A stretch of DNA of 64,000 nucleotides from Leptospira koniambonensis (GCF_004769555.1 NZ_RQFY01000007.1:1-64000), one strand, 5' to 3'; shown: positions 17,102-26,102, counted from the first letter of the stretch. A program made the numbers and translations. Notes: generated by a model not told the origin, from the sequence alone.

Positions 17102-17338
17102 ATGTATTTACAATTGCACCTTGCCCGGTATTATCATTATATTTCAATGTTTCTTGCACCGGCGCTATACTTAATTGCGATATTTCTAAGTATCGGATTT
17201 ACAATCTATTTGGTTATTTCCATATTTTCGAGACCGAAACTATTTACTACTTGCCCAAGATGTGGTTTTACTTGTTCTCCAAGAGCCTATCCAGTGAAAT
17301 TTTGTCCAAAATGCAATGCGGATCTAAAGATTAAATAA
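17102..17338 (+). CDS. Small membrane protein with zinc ribbon (cassette U)
   Basis: A 78-residue protein: one long hydrophobic segment (about 17-42) followed by a C-terminal zinc ribbon, CPRCGFTC and CPKCNADL. The ribbon should face the cytoplasm. The 130-nt leader before it has no gene. No family name is known to me. Confidence 0.65.
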   Translation: MYLQLHLARYYHYISMFLAPALYLIAIFLSIGFTIYLVISIFSRPKLFTTCPRCGFTCSPRAYPVKFCPKCNADLKIK

Positions 17339-17366
17339 AGATCACCTTATCTATATAATTTACGTC

Positions 17367-17521
17367 GCCTAACTGTCGTTGCTTCCGTTCCGCTCGGAGA
17401 TCGCTACGAGACTCACTCGCTTGGCCTTCGGCACATTTCGCTTTGTCACTCGCCTTGCGGTGGCAAGTCCGCGCCAAGTCCTTCGGACTCGCGAAACATC
17501 GTCAAGCCTTGGTCGTTTAAG
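17367..17521 (+). repeat. attC site 22, closes cassette U
   Basis: R'' GCCTAAC 17367-17373; R' carries one extra T (GTTTAAG, 17515-17521). Own-end match is 15 of 18. Confidence 0.9.
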
Positions 17522-17549
17522 CGAAATCGCTTTAAAGATTTATTGTAAT

Positions 17550-17882
17550 ATGAAAAGATTTTTGTTCGTTTGTAGTATGAATAGGCTTCGTAGTCCAACA
17601 GCGGAAACTATTTTTAGTACGATAGATGGTATTGATGTTAGATCAGCTGGCACTGATAAAAATGCCGAAAATCCAATCTCGGCTGATGAAATTGAATGGG
17701 CAGATTGTATTATTGCAATGGAGAATCGCCAGAGAAACATTCTGCTAAAAAAGTTTAAATCATTACTGAGAGATAAGCGTTTAATTGTCTTAGGAATTCC
17801 CGATGATTACGAATATATGGATCCAGAATTAATATCAATTCTAAAGGTTAAGATGTATCCTATTTTCGGAATTGCTGTATAA
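17550..17882 (+). CDS. Low-molecular-weight tyrosine phosphatase-like protein (cassette V)
   Basis: A 110-residue protein of the small predicted protein-tyrosine-phosphatase group. The N-terminal strand leads into the P-loop FVCSMNRLRSPTAE, which keeps the CX5RS catalytic signature (Cys9, Arg15). VRSAGT follows at about 37. WADCIIAMENRQRNIL and LGIPDDYEYMDPELI supply the acidic loop. Classical enzymes have CxGNxCRS, so the loop composition differs. It probably hydrolyses phosphotyrosine-like substrates in the cytoplasm. ATG 17550 is chosen because the family starts there. Confidence 0.8.
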   Translation: MKRFLFVCSMNRLRSPTAETIFSTIDGIDVRSAGTDKNAENPISADEIEWADCIIAMENRQRNILLKKFKSLLRDKRLIVLGIPDDYEYMDPELISILKVKMYPIFGIAV

Positions 17883-17964
17883 CTTAGGATAAATGATAAA
17901 AGGTTTATTCAGAAAAGAAAAGATATATTTAACGGAAAAGCAATAGCTAACAAAAGCAACCATC

Positions 17965-18105
17965 GCCTAACTTTCGGTGCCTCCGCGCCGCTCGGAGATC
18001 GCTACGCGACCACTCACTCGGGCTACGCCATATTCGCGTCTGTCACTTCGTTTGCATGAGCAAACTCGCGCCATCGCAAACGTCGGAACACCTTGGTCGT
18101 TAAGC
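17965..18105 (+). repeat. attC site 23, closes cassette V
   Basis: R'' GCCTAAC 17965-17971; R' GTTAAGC 18099-18105. The first hairpin is mismatched (GGAG opposite CCAC), as if two attC variants had recombined. Own-end match is only partial. Confidence 0.88.
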
Positions 18106-18214
18106 GCCATGTGGGGTAAAATATCCCTTTATAAAATTCTTATTCATATAATTTATTTTTGGTTTCGGGGAAATTCTGACAAAAATACACATCATTAAGA
18201 TTAAAATCTTTGTA

Positions 18215-18242
18215 TTGACATTAGGCACACGTCTAATAATAT
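18215..18242 (+). promoter_or_regulatory. Promoter with inverted repeat for the brnT-like operon
   Basis: TTGACA (18215-18220) and TAATAT (18237-18242) are separated by 16 nt, a strong sigma-70-type promoter. The inverted repeat ATTAG-N8-CTAAT (18220-18237) fills the spacer and is a plausible operator. Initiation about 7 nt after the -10 would fall on or next to the GTG start at 18250, suggesting a leaderless mRNA. Confidence 0.65.
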
Positions 18243-18249
18243 AGATAGG

Positions 18250-18524
18250 GTGATCTTTGATTGGGATAATGACAAGAACGAAACCTTAAAATCTAAGCGA
18301 AATATAAGCTTTGAAAGGGTAGTTGTTGAAATTGAATCTGGATCAGTTTTGGAAATCTTAAAGCATCCGAATAAAAAAAAGTATCCTAATCAAATCTTAC
18401 TAATTGTGGAAATTGATAATTATGCTTGGGTAATTCCTGCAATCGAGAACAAGGATACGTTCTTCTTTAAAACAGCATATCCTTCAAGGAAATACACTAG
18501 TATATATCTACCGGAGGCAAATTT

Positions 18525-18528
<4 letters not shown>
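18250..18528 (+). CDS. BrnT-like toxin (cassette W)
   Basis: A 92-residue protein beginning IFDWDNDKNETLKSKRNISFERVV, the characteristic WDxxKN...ISFE opening of BrnT-type RelE-fold toxins. It ends with the AYPSRKYTSIYL strand. These toxins are RNases neutralised by a DNA-binding partner encoded downstream. The start is GTG at 18250, fixed by the family start and by the promoter immediately upstream. Its stop overlaps the next ATG (ATGA, 18525-18528). Confidence 0.8.
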
Positions 18529-18797
<269 letters not shown>

Positions 18798-18811
18798 GCA
18801 CCCCACACTTC

Positions 18812-18953
18812 GCTTAACTTTCGGTGCTTCCGCTCCGTTCGTGGATCGCTATCGCGACCACTCACTCGGGCTGCGCCATATTCGCGTCTGTCACTTCGTT
18901 TGCATGAGCAAACTCGCGCCATTGCAAACGTCGGAACACCTTGGTCGTTATGC
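18812..18953 (+). repeat. attC site 24, closes cassette W
   Basis: R'' GCTTAAC 18812-18818; R' GTTATGC 18947-18953. Own-end match is 16 of 19. Its right two thirds are almost identical to site 23. Confidence 0.92.
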
Positions 18954-18991
18954 GCAATGATGAACAAAAAAAATTTTTACTTAGAGGAAAA

Positions 18992-19669
18992 ATGCAGATA
19001 TTTATAGGAACAGTTTTAAGGATAATTAAGAATAAGTATTTTTGGCATACGGTTATCGTTATGCTTGGCTTAACGATTTATTTCAATATTGGAAAAGGAG
19101 ACTTCCCAACAGTATATACTTTCCTTGCTGCGTTTTTTTTAATATTATATGCGACTTATACAAGTTTGAAATTTCTGTATGAAATAACCTCAGTCAAAAA
19201 ATGGAAATTAGATGTCACATTCGGCGAATTTTTCTGGCTCTTATTTGGTTTCTCCTTAGTCTTTTCTCTACTTTTTGGAATTCCTTTCGCGATTATATTT
19301 TTCAAATTTATGGGAAATGGAGATGCTGAAAGACTTAAAACTCTTAATAGAGTTTTTCTTTTTCCAAAAGAGATTATTGAATTACTATATGCGCTTTCTT
19401 CAATTGTTGTTATAGGGACTCGTAGTACTGATACTATAATAAAGAACATTAAGGAATTGCTGCATGACTTCGAATGTCGAAGATTATTTTTGTTTTTTTG
19501 TGCTTTTGCTGTGATAGACTTATGTATAAATTTGTTTGCAGAATTTATTAATTACTATTTTCTCTTTGCTATATCAATTCTACTCTCGCTTCTTCCTGTA
19601 GTCTTATTTTTGAAGTTAGTAGAGCAATTCCAAATCTTGAAATTTGATTCGCGGAATTCAATTGAATAG
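18992..19669 (+). CDS. Multi-pass membrane protein (cassette X)
   Basis: A 225-residue protein with about five or six hydrophobic helices and short charged loops. No signature is recognised. The frame is open from the attC, but ATG 18992 has an AGAGGAAA ribosome site directly upstream and is taken as the start; ATG 18950 is possible. Confidence 0.6.
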   Translation: MQIFIGTVLRIIKNKYFWHTVIVMLGLTIYFNIGKGDFPTVYTFLAAFFLILYATYTSLKFLYEITSVKKWKLDVTFGEFFWLLFGFSLVFSLLFGIPFAIIFFKFMGNGDAERLKTLNRVFLFPKEIIELLYALSSIVVIGTRSTDTIIKNIKELLHDFECRRLFLFFCAFAVIDLCINLFAEFINYYFLFAISILLSLLPVVLFLKLVEQFQILKFDSRNSIE

Positions 19670-19682
19670 TGCTCATTACTTC

Positions 19683-19776
19683 GCCTAACTATCAGTATTT
19701 CCGCTACGCTTCCGACATTTCGTTTGCAGAGCAAACTCATGTCATCGCAGACGTCGCCAAGCCTTGGTCATTAGGC
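19683..19776 (+). repeat. attC site 25 (short form), closes cassette X
   Basis: R'' GCCTAAC 19683-19689; R' ATTAGGC 19770-19776, crossover G changed to A. Own-end match is 13 of 18. Confidence 0.88.
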
Positions 19777-19891
19777 GCTATGATTAAAAATATTCTTTAA
19801 TATTTATAAATAAAGAATCGAAATTAGTGAATTTAAATATCTTAAGATATGCGATCTGACTATTAAGAGTAAACATATCGGAGAGGATTGA

Positions 19892-20257
19892 GTGGGAGTA
19901 GGTTATACTTTAGTAAATGAGACAAAGAAAGAAATAATCAGTTTCTTTCGTCTCCCGGTAAATACTATGGATGAGATATGTGGAAATCCTGCTTCCGCAT
20001 CAATGGTAGCCTGGTATTTATTCAATAACCCTGCGAGTAGAATAGCTTTTTGCCCAGATCATATTAACGAGTCTTATCCCGAATGGCCATTGCCTGGAGT
20101 ATCTTGGGACGATATACTAACTTATAGAGATTTAACAGAGGAAATACTCTCAGTGTTGATCAATAAAGGTATTCTTAGGGATAATGGGATTAGATATCAA
20201 GATGAAGAAGATCCAGAAGTTTACTTAAAGGACATCAAGAACATATGGGCGGAATAG
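19892..20257 (+). CDS. Hypothetical protein (cassette Y)
   Basis: A 121-residue soluble protein with a Pro/Trp-rich middle (FCPDHINESYPEWPLPGVSWDDILTYRDLTEEIL). No family is recognised. GTG 19892 is chosen because GGAGAGG lies 6 nt upstream; TTG 19888 is in another frame. Confidence 0.6.
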   Translation: MGVGYTLVNETKKEIISFFRLPVNTMDEICGNPASASMVAWYLFNNPASRIAFCPDHINESYPEWPLPGVSWDDILTYRDLTEEILSVLINKGILRDNGIRYQDEEDPEVYLKDIKNIWAE

Positions 20258-20266
20258 AGCAACGGC

Positions 20267-20332
20267 GTATAACTATCGATTCTTCCGTAAGTTCATGCTA
20301 TCGCAAACGTCGGAACACCTTGGCCGTTATGC
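20267..20332 (+). repeat. attC site 26 (66 bp), closes cassette Y
   Basis: R'' GTATAAC 20267-20273; R' GTTATGC 20326-20332. Minimal form with no inner hairpins. The last site with both boxes before the array starts to decay. Confidence 0.85.
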
Positions 20333-20409
20333 GGTATAGTTCAGAGAATATTTAGTAAAATCACATTAATTTTTCCATATGTCTATGTTTGGAAGGATCC
20401 ATAACTTAT

Positions 20410-20676
20410 ATGCATCTATTAGAAATTATACAGAACGGGCAGTTTACAATTGTTGAGAATACAATTGCTGTCGCTGCAGATGGGGGAACGGTTGCCTTTA
20501 TACTTATAGATTCGCGGGAAGATCAATATACTTTCTATTTGGATCGAAGAATTGAATCAGAAACTATAAATCATTTTTACATAAATGAATATCCAGGATC
20601 GATTGATTCCCTTTCTATTGGTGAGAATCCGACTTTACTGGCGGTAGTGGAGAGGATGTTGAAAACTCAAAATTGA
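20410..20676 (+). CDS. Hypothetical protein (cassette Z)
   Basis: An 88-residue acidic protein with alternating strands and no recognised family. ATG 20410 is taken as start; the frame extends seven codons upstream to a TTG preceded by no better ribosome site. Confidence 0.5.
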   Translation: MHLLEIIQNGQFTIVENTIAVAADGGTVAFILIDSREDQYTFYLDRRIESETINHFYINEYPGSIDSLSIGENPTLLAVVERMLKTQN

Positions 20677-20790
20677 ACTATGGCGCCATCTCGAGTTTTA
20701 CTTCGGACTGCTACACATTCGCTTCCATCACTGCACTTGCTTAGGAAAGTTCGTGCTGATGCAAATGTCGCCAAGTCTTGTCCGTTATAT
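20677..20790 (+). repeat. Degenerate attC (site 27)
   Basis: The R'' core is lost, but the cassette-specific end TGAACTAT (20675-20682) still mirrors the cassette's start at 20326-20343. Recognisable CTTCCATCACTGCACTTGC and GTTATAT (20784-20790) follow. Confidence 0.7.
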
Positions 20791-20838
20791 GCAAGCGATC
20801 ATAAATATTTCGTCAAAACTAAATATATTGGTTTATAT

Positions 20839-21270
20839 ATGATTCAGAATTTTTTTCTCGTTATTTCATTTGCGATGGCCACTTTTTATTGTGCAAAGCC
20901 TCTACTTATCCAAAGGCATTTAGATAGCACATCCTATTATTATGCATGTGGGTCGGTTTTACGAAACAATGATTCAATTACAATTTGTGAGCAGACTTTT
21001 CCATCTGATAATTTGACAATCCGTAAAGATTATGAAAATTGGTTGAAAGAACAATCCCCTTATATCTACGAACTTGAACAAGTATGTAAAAGTGATAACT
21101 CAAACTATAAGAGAATGAAAGATTTATTTGCAAAGGATGATGCTAAAATTAAAGCAATGATATTGAGATCGCCTAATGAATTTTTAAAAGAATGTAAAAA
21201 CTTTAGCGAAGGGTTAAGAAAATATCCAAAATCTTATTCGAAAGAAATGCTTTGGGAGTTAGTTCACTAA
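20839..21270 (+). CDS. Probable lipoprotein (former cassette AA)
   Basis: A 143-residue protein. A hydrophobic N terminus (FFLVISFAMATFYC) ends in Cys18, a plausible spirochaetal lipobox. The mature part has four more Cys residues in a helical domain. No family is recognised. The frame runs upstream through the attC; ATG 20839 is chosen at the signal peptide. Confidence 0.6.
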   Translation: MIQNFFLVISFAMATFYCAKPLLIQRHLDSTSYYYACGSVLRNNDSITICEQTFPSDNLTIRKDYENWLKEQSPYIYELEQVCKSDNSNYKRMKDLFAKDDAKIKAMILRSPNEFLKECKNFSEGLRKYPKSYSKEMLWELVH

Positions 21271-21293
21271 TCTAACGTAAAATTACCATTAGT

Positions 21294-21346
21294 CTTTAAC
21301 TATTGGTCTTCCGCTACGCTTTGGCTTTGCCACATTTGATTTGTCT
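21294..21346 (+). repeat. attC remnant (site 28)
   Basis: TTTAACTATTGGTCTTCCGC and CTTTGCCACATTTGATTTGTC match the left part of the family; the right half and R' are gone. Confidence 0.65.
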
Positions 21347-21375
21347 ATTTTAGTATCGAGATAATTGTGAAAGAA

Positions 21376-21663
21376 ATGGAATTACATAACCTATTGGAAG
21401 CGGTTCATGACGAAAATTCATTCTTAGATTTTGTAAAGGCTTTGTTAAAAGAGATAAACGAAGATCTTGAATTGGAAAAAAAGACACCTCGTAATCTTTT
21501 TGGACCGACTCATAACGGCTGGGAGAATACAACATTGGATGCCTATTTTGATAGCGCAGTTGCTTGGGCAGAAGATAGTGATTTCGGTAAAAGCCAGGGA
21601 ATAAGTGATAATTTATGGAATAAATTTGCAACCTTTCTCTATTGTGGGAAAATTTATGAATAG
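21376..21663 (+). CDS. DUF7660-like protein
   Basis: A 95-residue protein ending in the pattern WENTTLDAYFDSAVAWAEDS, which I associate with a small family named DUF7660. No biochemical role is known. ATG 21376 is preferred over an in-frame GTG at 21367. It is followed by a well-preserved short attC. Confidence 0.6.
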   Translation: MELHNLLEAVHDENSFLDFVKALLKEINEDLELEKKTPRNLFGPTHNGWENTTLDAYFDSAVAWAEDSDFGKSQGISDNLWNKFATFLYCGKIYE

Positions 21664-21717
21664 ATTAAAAGCTATTCGGTCAGTAAAAGATTCTAGGTAC
21701 CGGCATAATGCCAATGC

Positions 21718-21804
21718 GTCTAACTATTGCCTCCGCCGCTGCGCTTCAAGATTGCTTCGCAACCTCGTGTCATCTCAATCGTCGGGACACCTTGGTCGTT
21801 AGAC
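21718..21804 (+). repeat. attC site 29 (short form)
   Basis: R'' GTCTAAC 21718-21724; R' GTTAGAC 21798-21804. Both boxes are intact, unlike its neighbours. Confidence 0.85.
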
Positions 21805-21822
21805 GAAATCGCGTAAAGTCTT

Positions 21823-22296
21823 ATGCATTTAGTTATACTTTCGATATTCTTTTTTCTTTTATTGTCGCTAGACAATTTATATAATAACATATTATATTTC
21901 TATCTTCTCTTCATATGGATGGCCGCTGGATTAATCTCATGTGTAAATATTATTCAGCTATTTTGGAGAAAATTCAAAGCAAAGAAGATTAATAAAATTA
22001 TCTTTGTAGCCCCGATGTTTTTTCTTTTTGTAACTTTTGATATTATAATCTGTAAGTATCGAAGCGATCTAACTGAACAGAACTTGCTAATTCTGGACAA
22101 AGTTATTGAGAAGAGGAAAATTAGTAATGAGAGAGATTTAAATGAGGTAATGAGAAATAATTCCGTCTTATGCGGATTGCTTTGTTATCCAATCTCTTAT
22201 CATATGGAAACTAACGAAGTTGAGTTTACTATTAGGCCTCTTGGTCCTAAAGTAAATTTTAACTTTAATAATCATTCTTTAGATTATGTTGAATAA
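21823..22296 (+). CDS. Hypothetical membrane protein
   Basis: A 157-residue protein with three hydrophobic helices in the first 85 residues and a C-terminal soluble part. The ATG at 21823 is 24 nt after the attC. No family is recognised. The next gene lies in the same interval between attC sites. Confidence 0.55.
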   Translation: MHLVILSIFFFLLLSLDNLYNNILYFYLLFIWMAAGLISCVNIIQLFWRKFKAKKINKIIFVAPMFFLFVTFDIIICKYRSDLTEQNLLILDKVIEKRKISNERDLNEVMRNNSVLCGLLCYPISYHMETNEVEFTIRPLGPKVNFNFNNHSLDYVE

Positions 22297-22348
22297 GTAA
22301 AAAATTGATTATAAAAATAGAATCATACCACTATAAGGAAAATATAGT

Positions 22349-22843
22349 ATGAACTCATTAAAAGAAAACAGTATCTTAAAGTATCTATCCGTAGCGATTT
22401 GTACATTGTTATTAACAAATATAATATTGGCGGACGAAAAAGTTGAGAAATCTTGTACTAAAGATATAATCATAGGAACTTGGGTCCTGTCGGTATCTAA
22501 AAATTCTGGTAATGTTCCTGATTCATATTCGGATCTAATCGAACCTTATCAAATGTTAAAGTTTGGGATTGATAATAAATATTCGAAACTTTCTTCAAAA
22601 AATGCCCTGTCAGTTAAGCAAATGACAGATCTGCTCAATTTCCCAAGCGAAGAAGCATACGATATTGATGGATCCAAGATATTGATAAAAGATGGGAATT
22701 CTCAAACTATCGATGTGATAGACTGCAGTTTCTTTTTCAATGATGCTCCTAAAATAGGAATTAAAAAGAATACATTGAGCTTGCTTTGGTTTTATCAAGA
22801 TAAGCCGATTATTTTGAATACTTACACAAAGGTTTCTAAATAG
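22349..22843 (+). CDS. Hypothetical exported protein
   Basis: A 164-residue protein with a signal peptide (about 10-28, LSVAICTLLLTNIILADE). IIGTWVLSVSKNSG at about 40 resembles the opening strand of lipocalin-like domains, which is only suggestive. AAGGAAA precedes ATG 22349 by 9 nt. No attC separates it from the gene before, so it is either a second cassette gene or has lost a site. Confidence 0.55.
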   Translation: MNSLKENSILKYLSVAICTLLLTNIILADEKVEKSCTKDIIIGTWVLSVSKNSGNVPDSYSDLIEPYQMLKFGIDNKYSKLSSKNALSVKQMTDLLNFPSEEAYDIDGSKILIKDGNSQTIDVIDCSFFFNDAPKIGIKKNTLSLLWFYQDKPIILNTYTKVSK

Positions 22844-22858
22844 TTTATTACTTATGAT

Positions 22859-22931
22859 GCATAACTCTCGGCTCTGAGACGGCATTCGTGATACTCGCCA
22901 CATTGGCTTAGTCACGCCTTGGTCATTAGGC
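22859..22931 (+). repeat. attC site 30 (degenerate)
   Basis: R'' GCATAAC 22859-22865; R' ATTAGGC 22925-22931 with the crossover G lost. The middle is largely deleted and the L' box is damaged. Confidence 0.75.
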
Positions 22932-22968
22932 GAAATGCTTTTAGACAAGTTTAAATTATGAAATTTTT

Positions 22969-23442
22969 ATGAGTGAAATTGCAAAGTATATTCTTTATTT
23001 TTCATTTCTTTTCGCGATTACTTCATGCGATAAGCCAGTAGAAACGAAAAAAATTAAAAAGTGTGATTCTGGATTCGTAAAAAAATCTAATTCACAAAAT
23101 ATTAAAATCAACTTAGAAGAAAATTCGTATGAGCAAAAAATATTAAAGATTTTGAAAAAAAGGTTAGCTCTCCTAAAGAAGACAAAATTGAAAAATTCTA
23201 TTAATGTGGATCATTATGATTCGAATATTTCTGGAAACGATACTATGTTAAAATTTCAATTCTTATTGAGTTCTAATGGAAAAGTTATTGATACCGTACT
23301 TCTTTGCTCGAATACTTCGGAGAATATTAATAAAGAAATTCTGGATTCGGTTATGGAACTTAATTTTGGAACTGTTCCCAAAGACTCCCTTAAAAATGGA
23401 CCAATTTTCGGAATAGCAATTCCTTATAGCTATTCCTTCTGA
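22969..23442 (+). CDS. Lipoprotein, TonB-C-like
   Basis: A 157-residue protein. Signal peptide (ILYFSFLFAITSC) with lipobox Cys20. The C-terminal part (FQFLLSSNGKVIDTVLLCSNT, then ILDSVMELNFGTVPKD) resembles the small beta domain of TonB C-termini and AgmX/PglI-like proteins, assigned tentatively. It leads a group of four plus-strand genes without attC between them. Confidence 0.6.
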   Translation: MSEIAKYILYFSFLFAITSCDKPVETKKIKKCDSGFVKKSNSQNIKINLEENSYEQKILKILKKRLALLKKTKLKNSINVDHYDSNISGNDTMLKFQFLLSSNGKVIDTVLLCSNTSENINKEILDSVMELNFGTVPKDSLKNGPIFGIAIPYSYSF

Positions 23443-23480
23443 TCTAAATGAGCGCTTAATTAGAATAGAGCTTAATATAA

Positions 23481-23954
23481 ATGAAACTGACTTCTCTTTT
23501 AGCCATAACTTTCTTGATTACATGTGCTTCAGGAGAATTAAAAAAATCTAATTATTCGAAACTCGAATTAGAAGACATTTGCAAATTTGCGAAATCTGAT
23601 AATGAAGGGGTTTATAAAAAGTTAATTATATTTAAGACGCAGATTCGAAAATATCCCGAAGATCTTTCACATTCCGGGATTATAGATTCTGCTGTTTTAA
23701 GTGAAATATTTGAAGAGGGTGAAAACTTGCCCACCGCTGAAATAAGACAATTTTATGATGAAGACGCGTGTTTAAAATATAGTTTTCTTTTCTTTAGAAA
23801 GGATGTAATTGCAAAATTTCAAAAAATAGATATAGGAACAAAAGTTCATATATCAGCTAAATTTGGTGTGATTTCACGATCTAAAGATATTACAAAAAAG
23901 CCGACAGTTGCAATTTTGATTGAAAATGTTGAGCTGATTTTACGAGGAAATTAG
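23481..23954 (+). CDS. Lipoprotein, unknown
   Basis: A 157-residue protein with a short lipoprotein signal (LTSLLAITFLITC, Cys15). The mature part is a mixed alpha/beta domain ending in a VELILRG strand. No family is recognised. It is 38 nt after the previous lipoprotein gene and 15 nt before the RDD gene. Confidence 0.6.
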   Translation: MKLTSLLAITFLITCASGELKKSNYSKLELEDICKFAKSDNEGVYKKLIIFKTQIRKYPEDLSHSGIIDSAVLSEIFEEGENLPTAEIRQFYDEDACLKYSFLFFRKDVIAKFQKIDIGTKVHISAKFGVISRSKDITKKPTVAILIENVELILRGN

Positions 23955-23969
23955 GATATTTAAATAAAA

Positions 23970-24629
23970 ATGAAGTATTTTATTCAATTTATAACTTTCA
24001 TATTTATACTAATAGTATTTGAAATAATTATAACTTACAGCATCGAAGCTGTCGTTGGACGAGAATTAACCGAGAAAGATATTTATAGTAGCCCCCTTAA
24101 ATTTTTGGCTATTGTCGAATTTGTATTTTCATTTGTGTTAATGAGGATATTCGTTAAAAAGGGGATTCTTCCCTATAATAAAGAAAAACTTTTACACAAT
24201 TCCGAAAACCAAAACCCATTAATTAAATTTTCCGCTTCATTGGCAGATCGATATTTGGCGATGGTATTTGATACAATTATAATGTTTATTATTCTTATTC
24301 TTTGCGCTAAAACGATAACGGTATTTTCAATTGAAAATCAATTATTGCGAATATTGATTCTATCTCCTTTGTTTTTGTATGATCCTTTATTTGTTTACTT
24401 TTTTGGAGTAACTCCTGGACATTATTTGAAAGGACTGAAAGTTGTCTCTTCTTCTAATTCAAAATTGACCTTGTTAAATTGTATGATCAGATTTGTTTTA
24501 AAATTTGTTCTCGGAATGGTTTCACTTGTCTTTTTATTAACAGAAAGGAAACAAGCCTTGCATGACCGAATTACTTCTACTTTTGTCATTTATAGCAAAA
24601 ATTACACAGAAAGTAAGGGTCGGTCGTAA
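23970..24629 (+). CDS. RDD family membrane protein
   Basis: A 219-residue protein with five predicted helices. The C-terminal 130 residues match the RDD family: LADRYLAMVFDTIIM, then the TPGHYLKGLKVVS loop, and a final HDRITSTFVI motif. RDD proteins are small inner-membrane proteins, some linked to ion transport. The last codons run into an attC fragment, so the original 3' end may have been altered. Confidence 0.75.
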   Translation: MKYFIQFITFIFILIVFEIIITYSIEAVVGRELTEKDIYSSPLKFLAIVEFVFSFVLMRIFVKKGILPYNKEKLLHNSENQNPLIKFSASLADRYLAMVFDTIIMFIILILCAKTITVFSIENQLLRILILSPLFLYDPLFVYFFGVTPGHYLKGLKVVSSSNSKLTLLNCMIRFVLKFVLGMVSLVFLLTERKQALHDRITSTFVIYSKNYTESKGRS

Positions 24630-24655
24630 ATATCGCCGATCCTTGATTGTTAGAC
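24617..24655 (+). repeat. attC right-end fragment (site 31)
   Basis: GGGTCGGTCG and CCGATCCTTGATTGTTAGAC keep only the L'/R' end of a site. It overlaps the stop region of the RDD gene. Confidence 0.6.
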
Positions 24656-24705
24656 GAAATAGCATAAAATCTATTGGCTCATTAAAAAAACTAAAGGAAA
24701 ATTAC

Positions 24706-25248
24706 ATGACTAGAATACTTATATTAGGTAGTTTACTGTTGCTTTTGCACTGCAGCGTTGATGATGAAGTAATCGTAAAGAAAAACTCAATTCCCCAAAC
24801 ATCGTTTTCGTTTGAATTAAAGAACCCGAATGTAAAAATTACTGTTCCTGAAATTCCATTTTTTGATTTGCAAACACATCCATTGGCAAGTGCAAATAAG
24901 CCACATTTGAGATATCTGGGATCTGGTGGGAATTTTCATCTAAGTATACTTACACCTACTGCTGATCCAGGAATGACCCCCGAGGATTGTGCGAAATCTC
25001 AAGTTCAATATTTGGGTGGTCAGTATAATTTGCAAAAGGGTCAGTATTCATTATTAAAATCAAATGATGGAACTACATATAGCATTTATTTTTATCTAAA
25101 AATGGGTGAATTCTATCAGCAGAATGCGTATCTATTATCTGGTTCTGAAAACAAGTATTGTGTGCAAGTTCATATTTCGAAAATGACTGATGATCAAAAT
25201 GACCTGCCTTTATGGTTAAAGGGATTTCCGAATGCGAGGATACGTTAA
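24706..25248 (+). CDS. Lipoprotein (cassette EE)
   Basis: A 180-residue protein with lipoprotein signal (ILGSLLLLLHC, Cys15). The mature domain has a PsbP-like look (PNVKITVPEIPFFDL..., then a long strand-rich part), only suggestive. AAGGAAA precedes ATG 24706. Cassette ends (24649 and 25278 sides) are complementary at 13 of 17. Confidence 0.6.
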   Translation: MTRILILGSLLLLLHCSVDDEVIVKKNSIPQTSFSFELKNPNVKITVPEIPFFDLQTHPLASANKPHLRYLGSGGNFHLSILTPTADPGMTPEDCAKSQVQYLGGQYNLQKGQYSLLKSNDGTTYSIYFYLKMGEFYQQNAYLLSGSENKYCVQVHISKMTDDQNDLPLWLKGFPNARIR

Positions 25249-25271
25249 TTTTTCTTTTAGTATGTTACTTT

Positions 25272-25344
25272 GTATAACTATCGGTGCTTCTTCTTCGGGA
25301 TGCTATCGTATTTGCAAAGCGTATCCAACTTTTGGCCGTTAGAC
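25272..25344 (+). repeat. attC site 32 (short form)
   Basis: R'' GTATAAC 25272-25278; R' GTTAGAC 25338-25344. The inner part is reduced. Confidence 0.8.
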
Positions 25345-25379
25345 GAAAGGCATAATAATCTTTTATAAAAGGAATTTTT

Positions 25380-25949
25380 ATGATTAGGAAAATACTAATT
25401 ACATACGTAATTTTTAATATATTATGTATATTTGATTTATATTCGCAAGAAAATACAGAACTTCCTGCTCCCCCAGATGGTTATCAATGGCTTTCTTTGA
25501 AGGAAATAAAGGGTTTTATACTTAAGCCGAAGAATTACTTTTTCAAAACAGAAGTTAAAGACCAAACCACGGCTTATTTTGTAACGAAGGAAGATATTGG
25601 TAAGATTGGAAAATTTAAAACAGGCTTAAGCGTTAATGTGGTACGCGGTTTGAAAAATAAAAAGGCAATTGATTTAGTTGCGAGTTACTATGAATCTTAC
25701 AAGTTAAAACAAAATTTGTTGAGCTCAGATAGAATTACGATGGATGTCTTCGATGGAATAAGGATCCGGTTTGTTGATACAAATGAGGCAGAGAATGAAA
25801 AGGTAAGACAAGAGATACTTTTCTTGGCAAATACAAAAACTAATACTTTTTACATTATAAGTTTTGAATATCCGGAAAAAGATGCATCTGCGAGCGCAAA
25901 AGTTGGACCAACAATTCTTAACAATCTATCTTTGGAGACAGAGATATAG
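25380..25949 (+). CDS. Exported protein, PsbP-like (cassette FF)
   Basis: A 189-residue protein with a signal peptide (about 1-22, ending DLYSQE). The mature segment (PPDGYQWLSLKEIKGFILKPKNYFFKTEV ... NTFYIISFEYPEKDA) has the strand pattern of PsbP/DUF1795-like domains, tentatively. AAAAGGAA precedes ATG 25380. Confidence 0.6.
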   Translation: MIRKILITYVIFNILCIFDLYSQENTELPAPPDGYQWLSLKEIKGFILKPKNYFFKTEVKDQTTAYFVTKEDIGKIGKFKTGLSVNVVRGLKNKKAIDLVASYYESYKLKQNLLSSDRITMDVFDGIRIRFVDTNEAENEKVRQEILFLANTKTNTFYIISFEYPEKDASASAKVGPTILNNLSLETEI

Positions 25950-25979
25950 ATAGTTTTTAGGTCTGTGCAGCCCTCTATC

Positions 25980-26040
25980 GTCTAACTATCGGTGATTCCG
26001 CATTCTTGCGGGGATTGCTAACGTGATCCTTGGTCACGCG
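25980..26040 (+). repeat. Truncated attC (site 33)
   Basis: R'' GTCTAAC 25980-25986 followed by TATCGGTGATTCCGC; the right end is scrambled (CCTTGGTCACGCG) and lacks R'. Confidence 0.7.
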
Positions 26041-26102
26041 AATGCCAATCTCAAATTTATCTAATATGTAGATTCAAAAAAGGTCGCGCATATTTATAAT
26101 TA

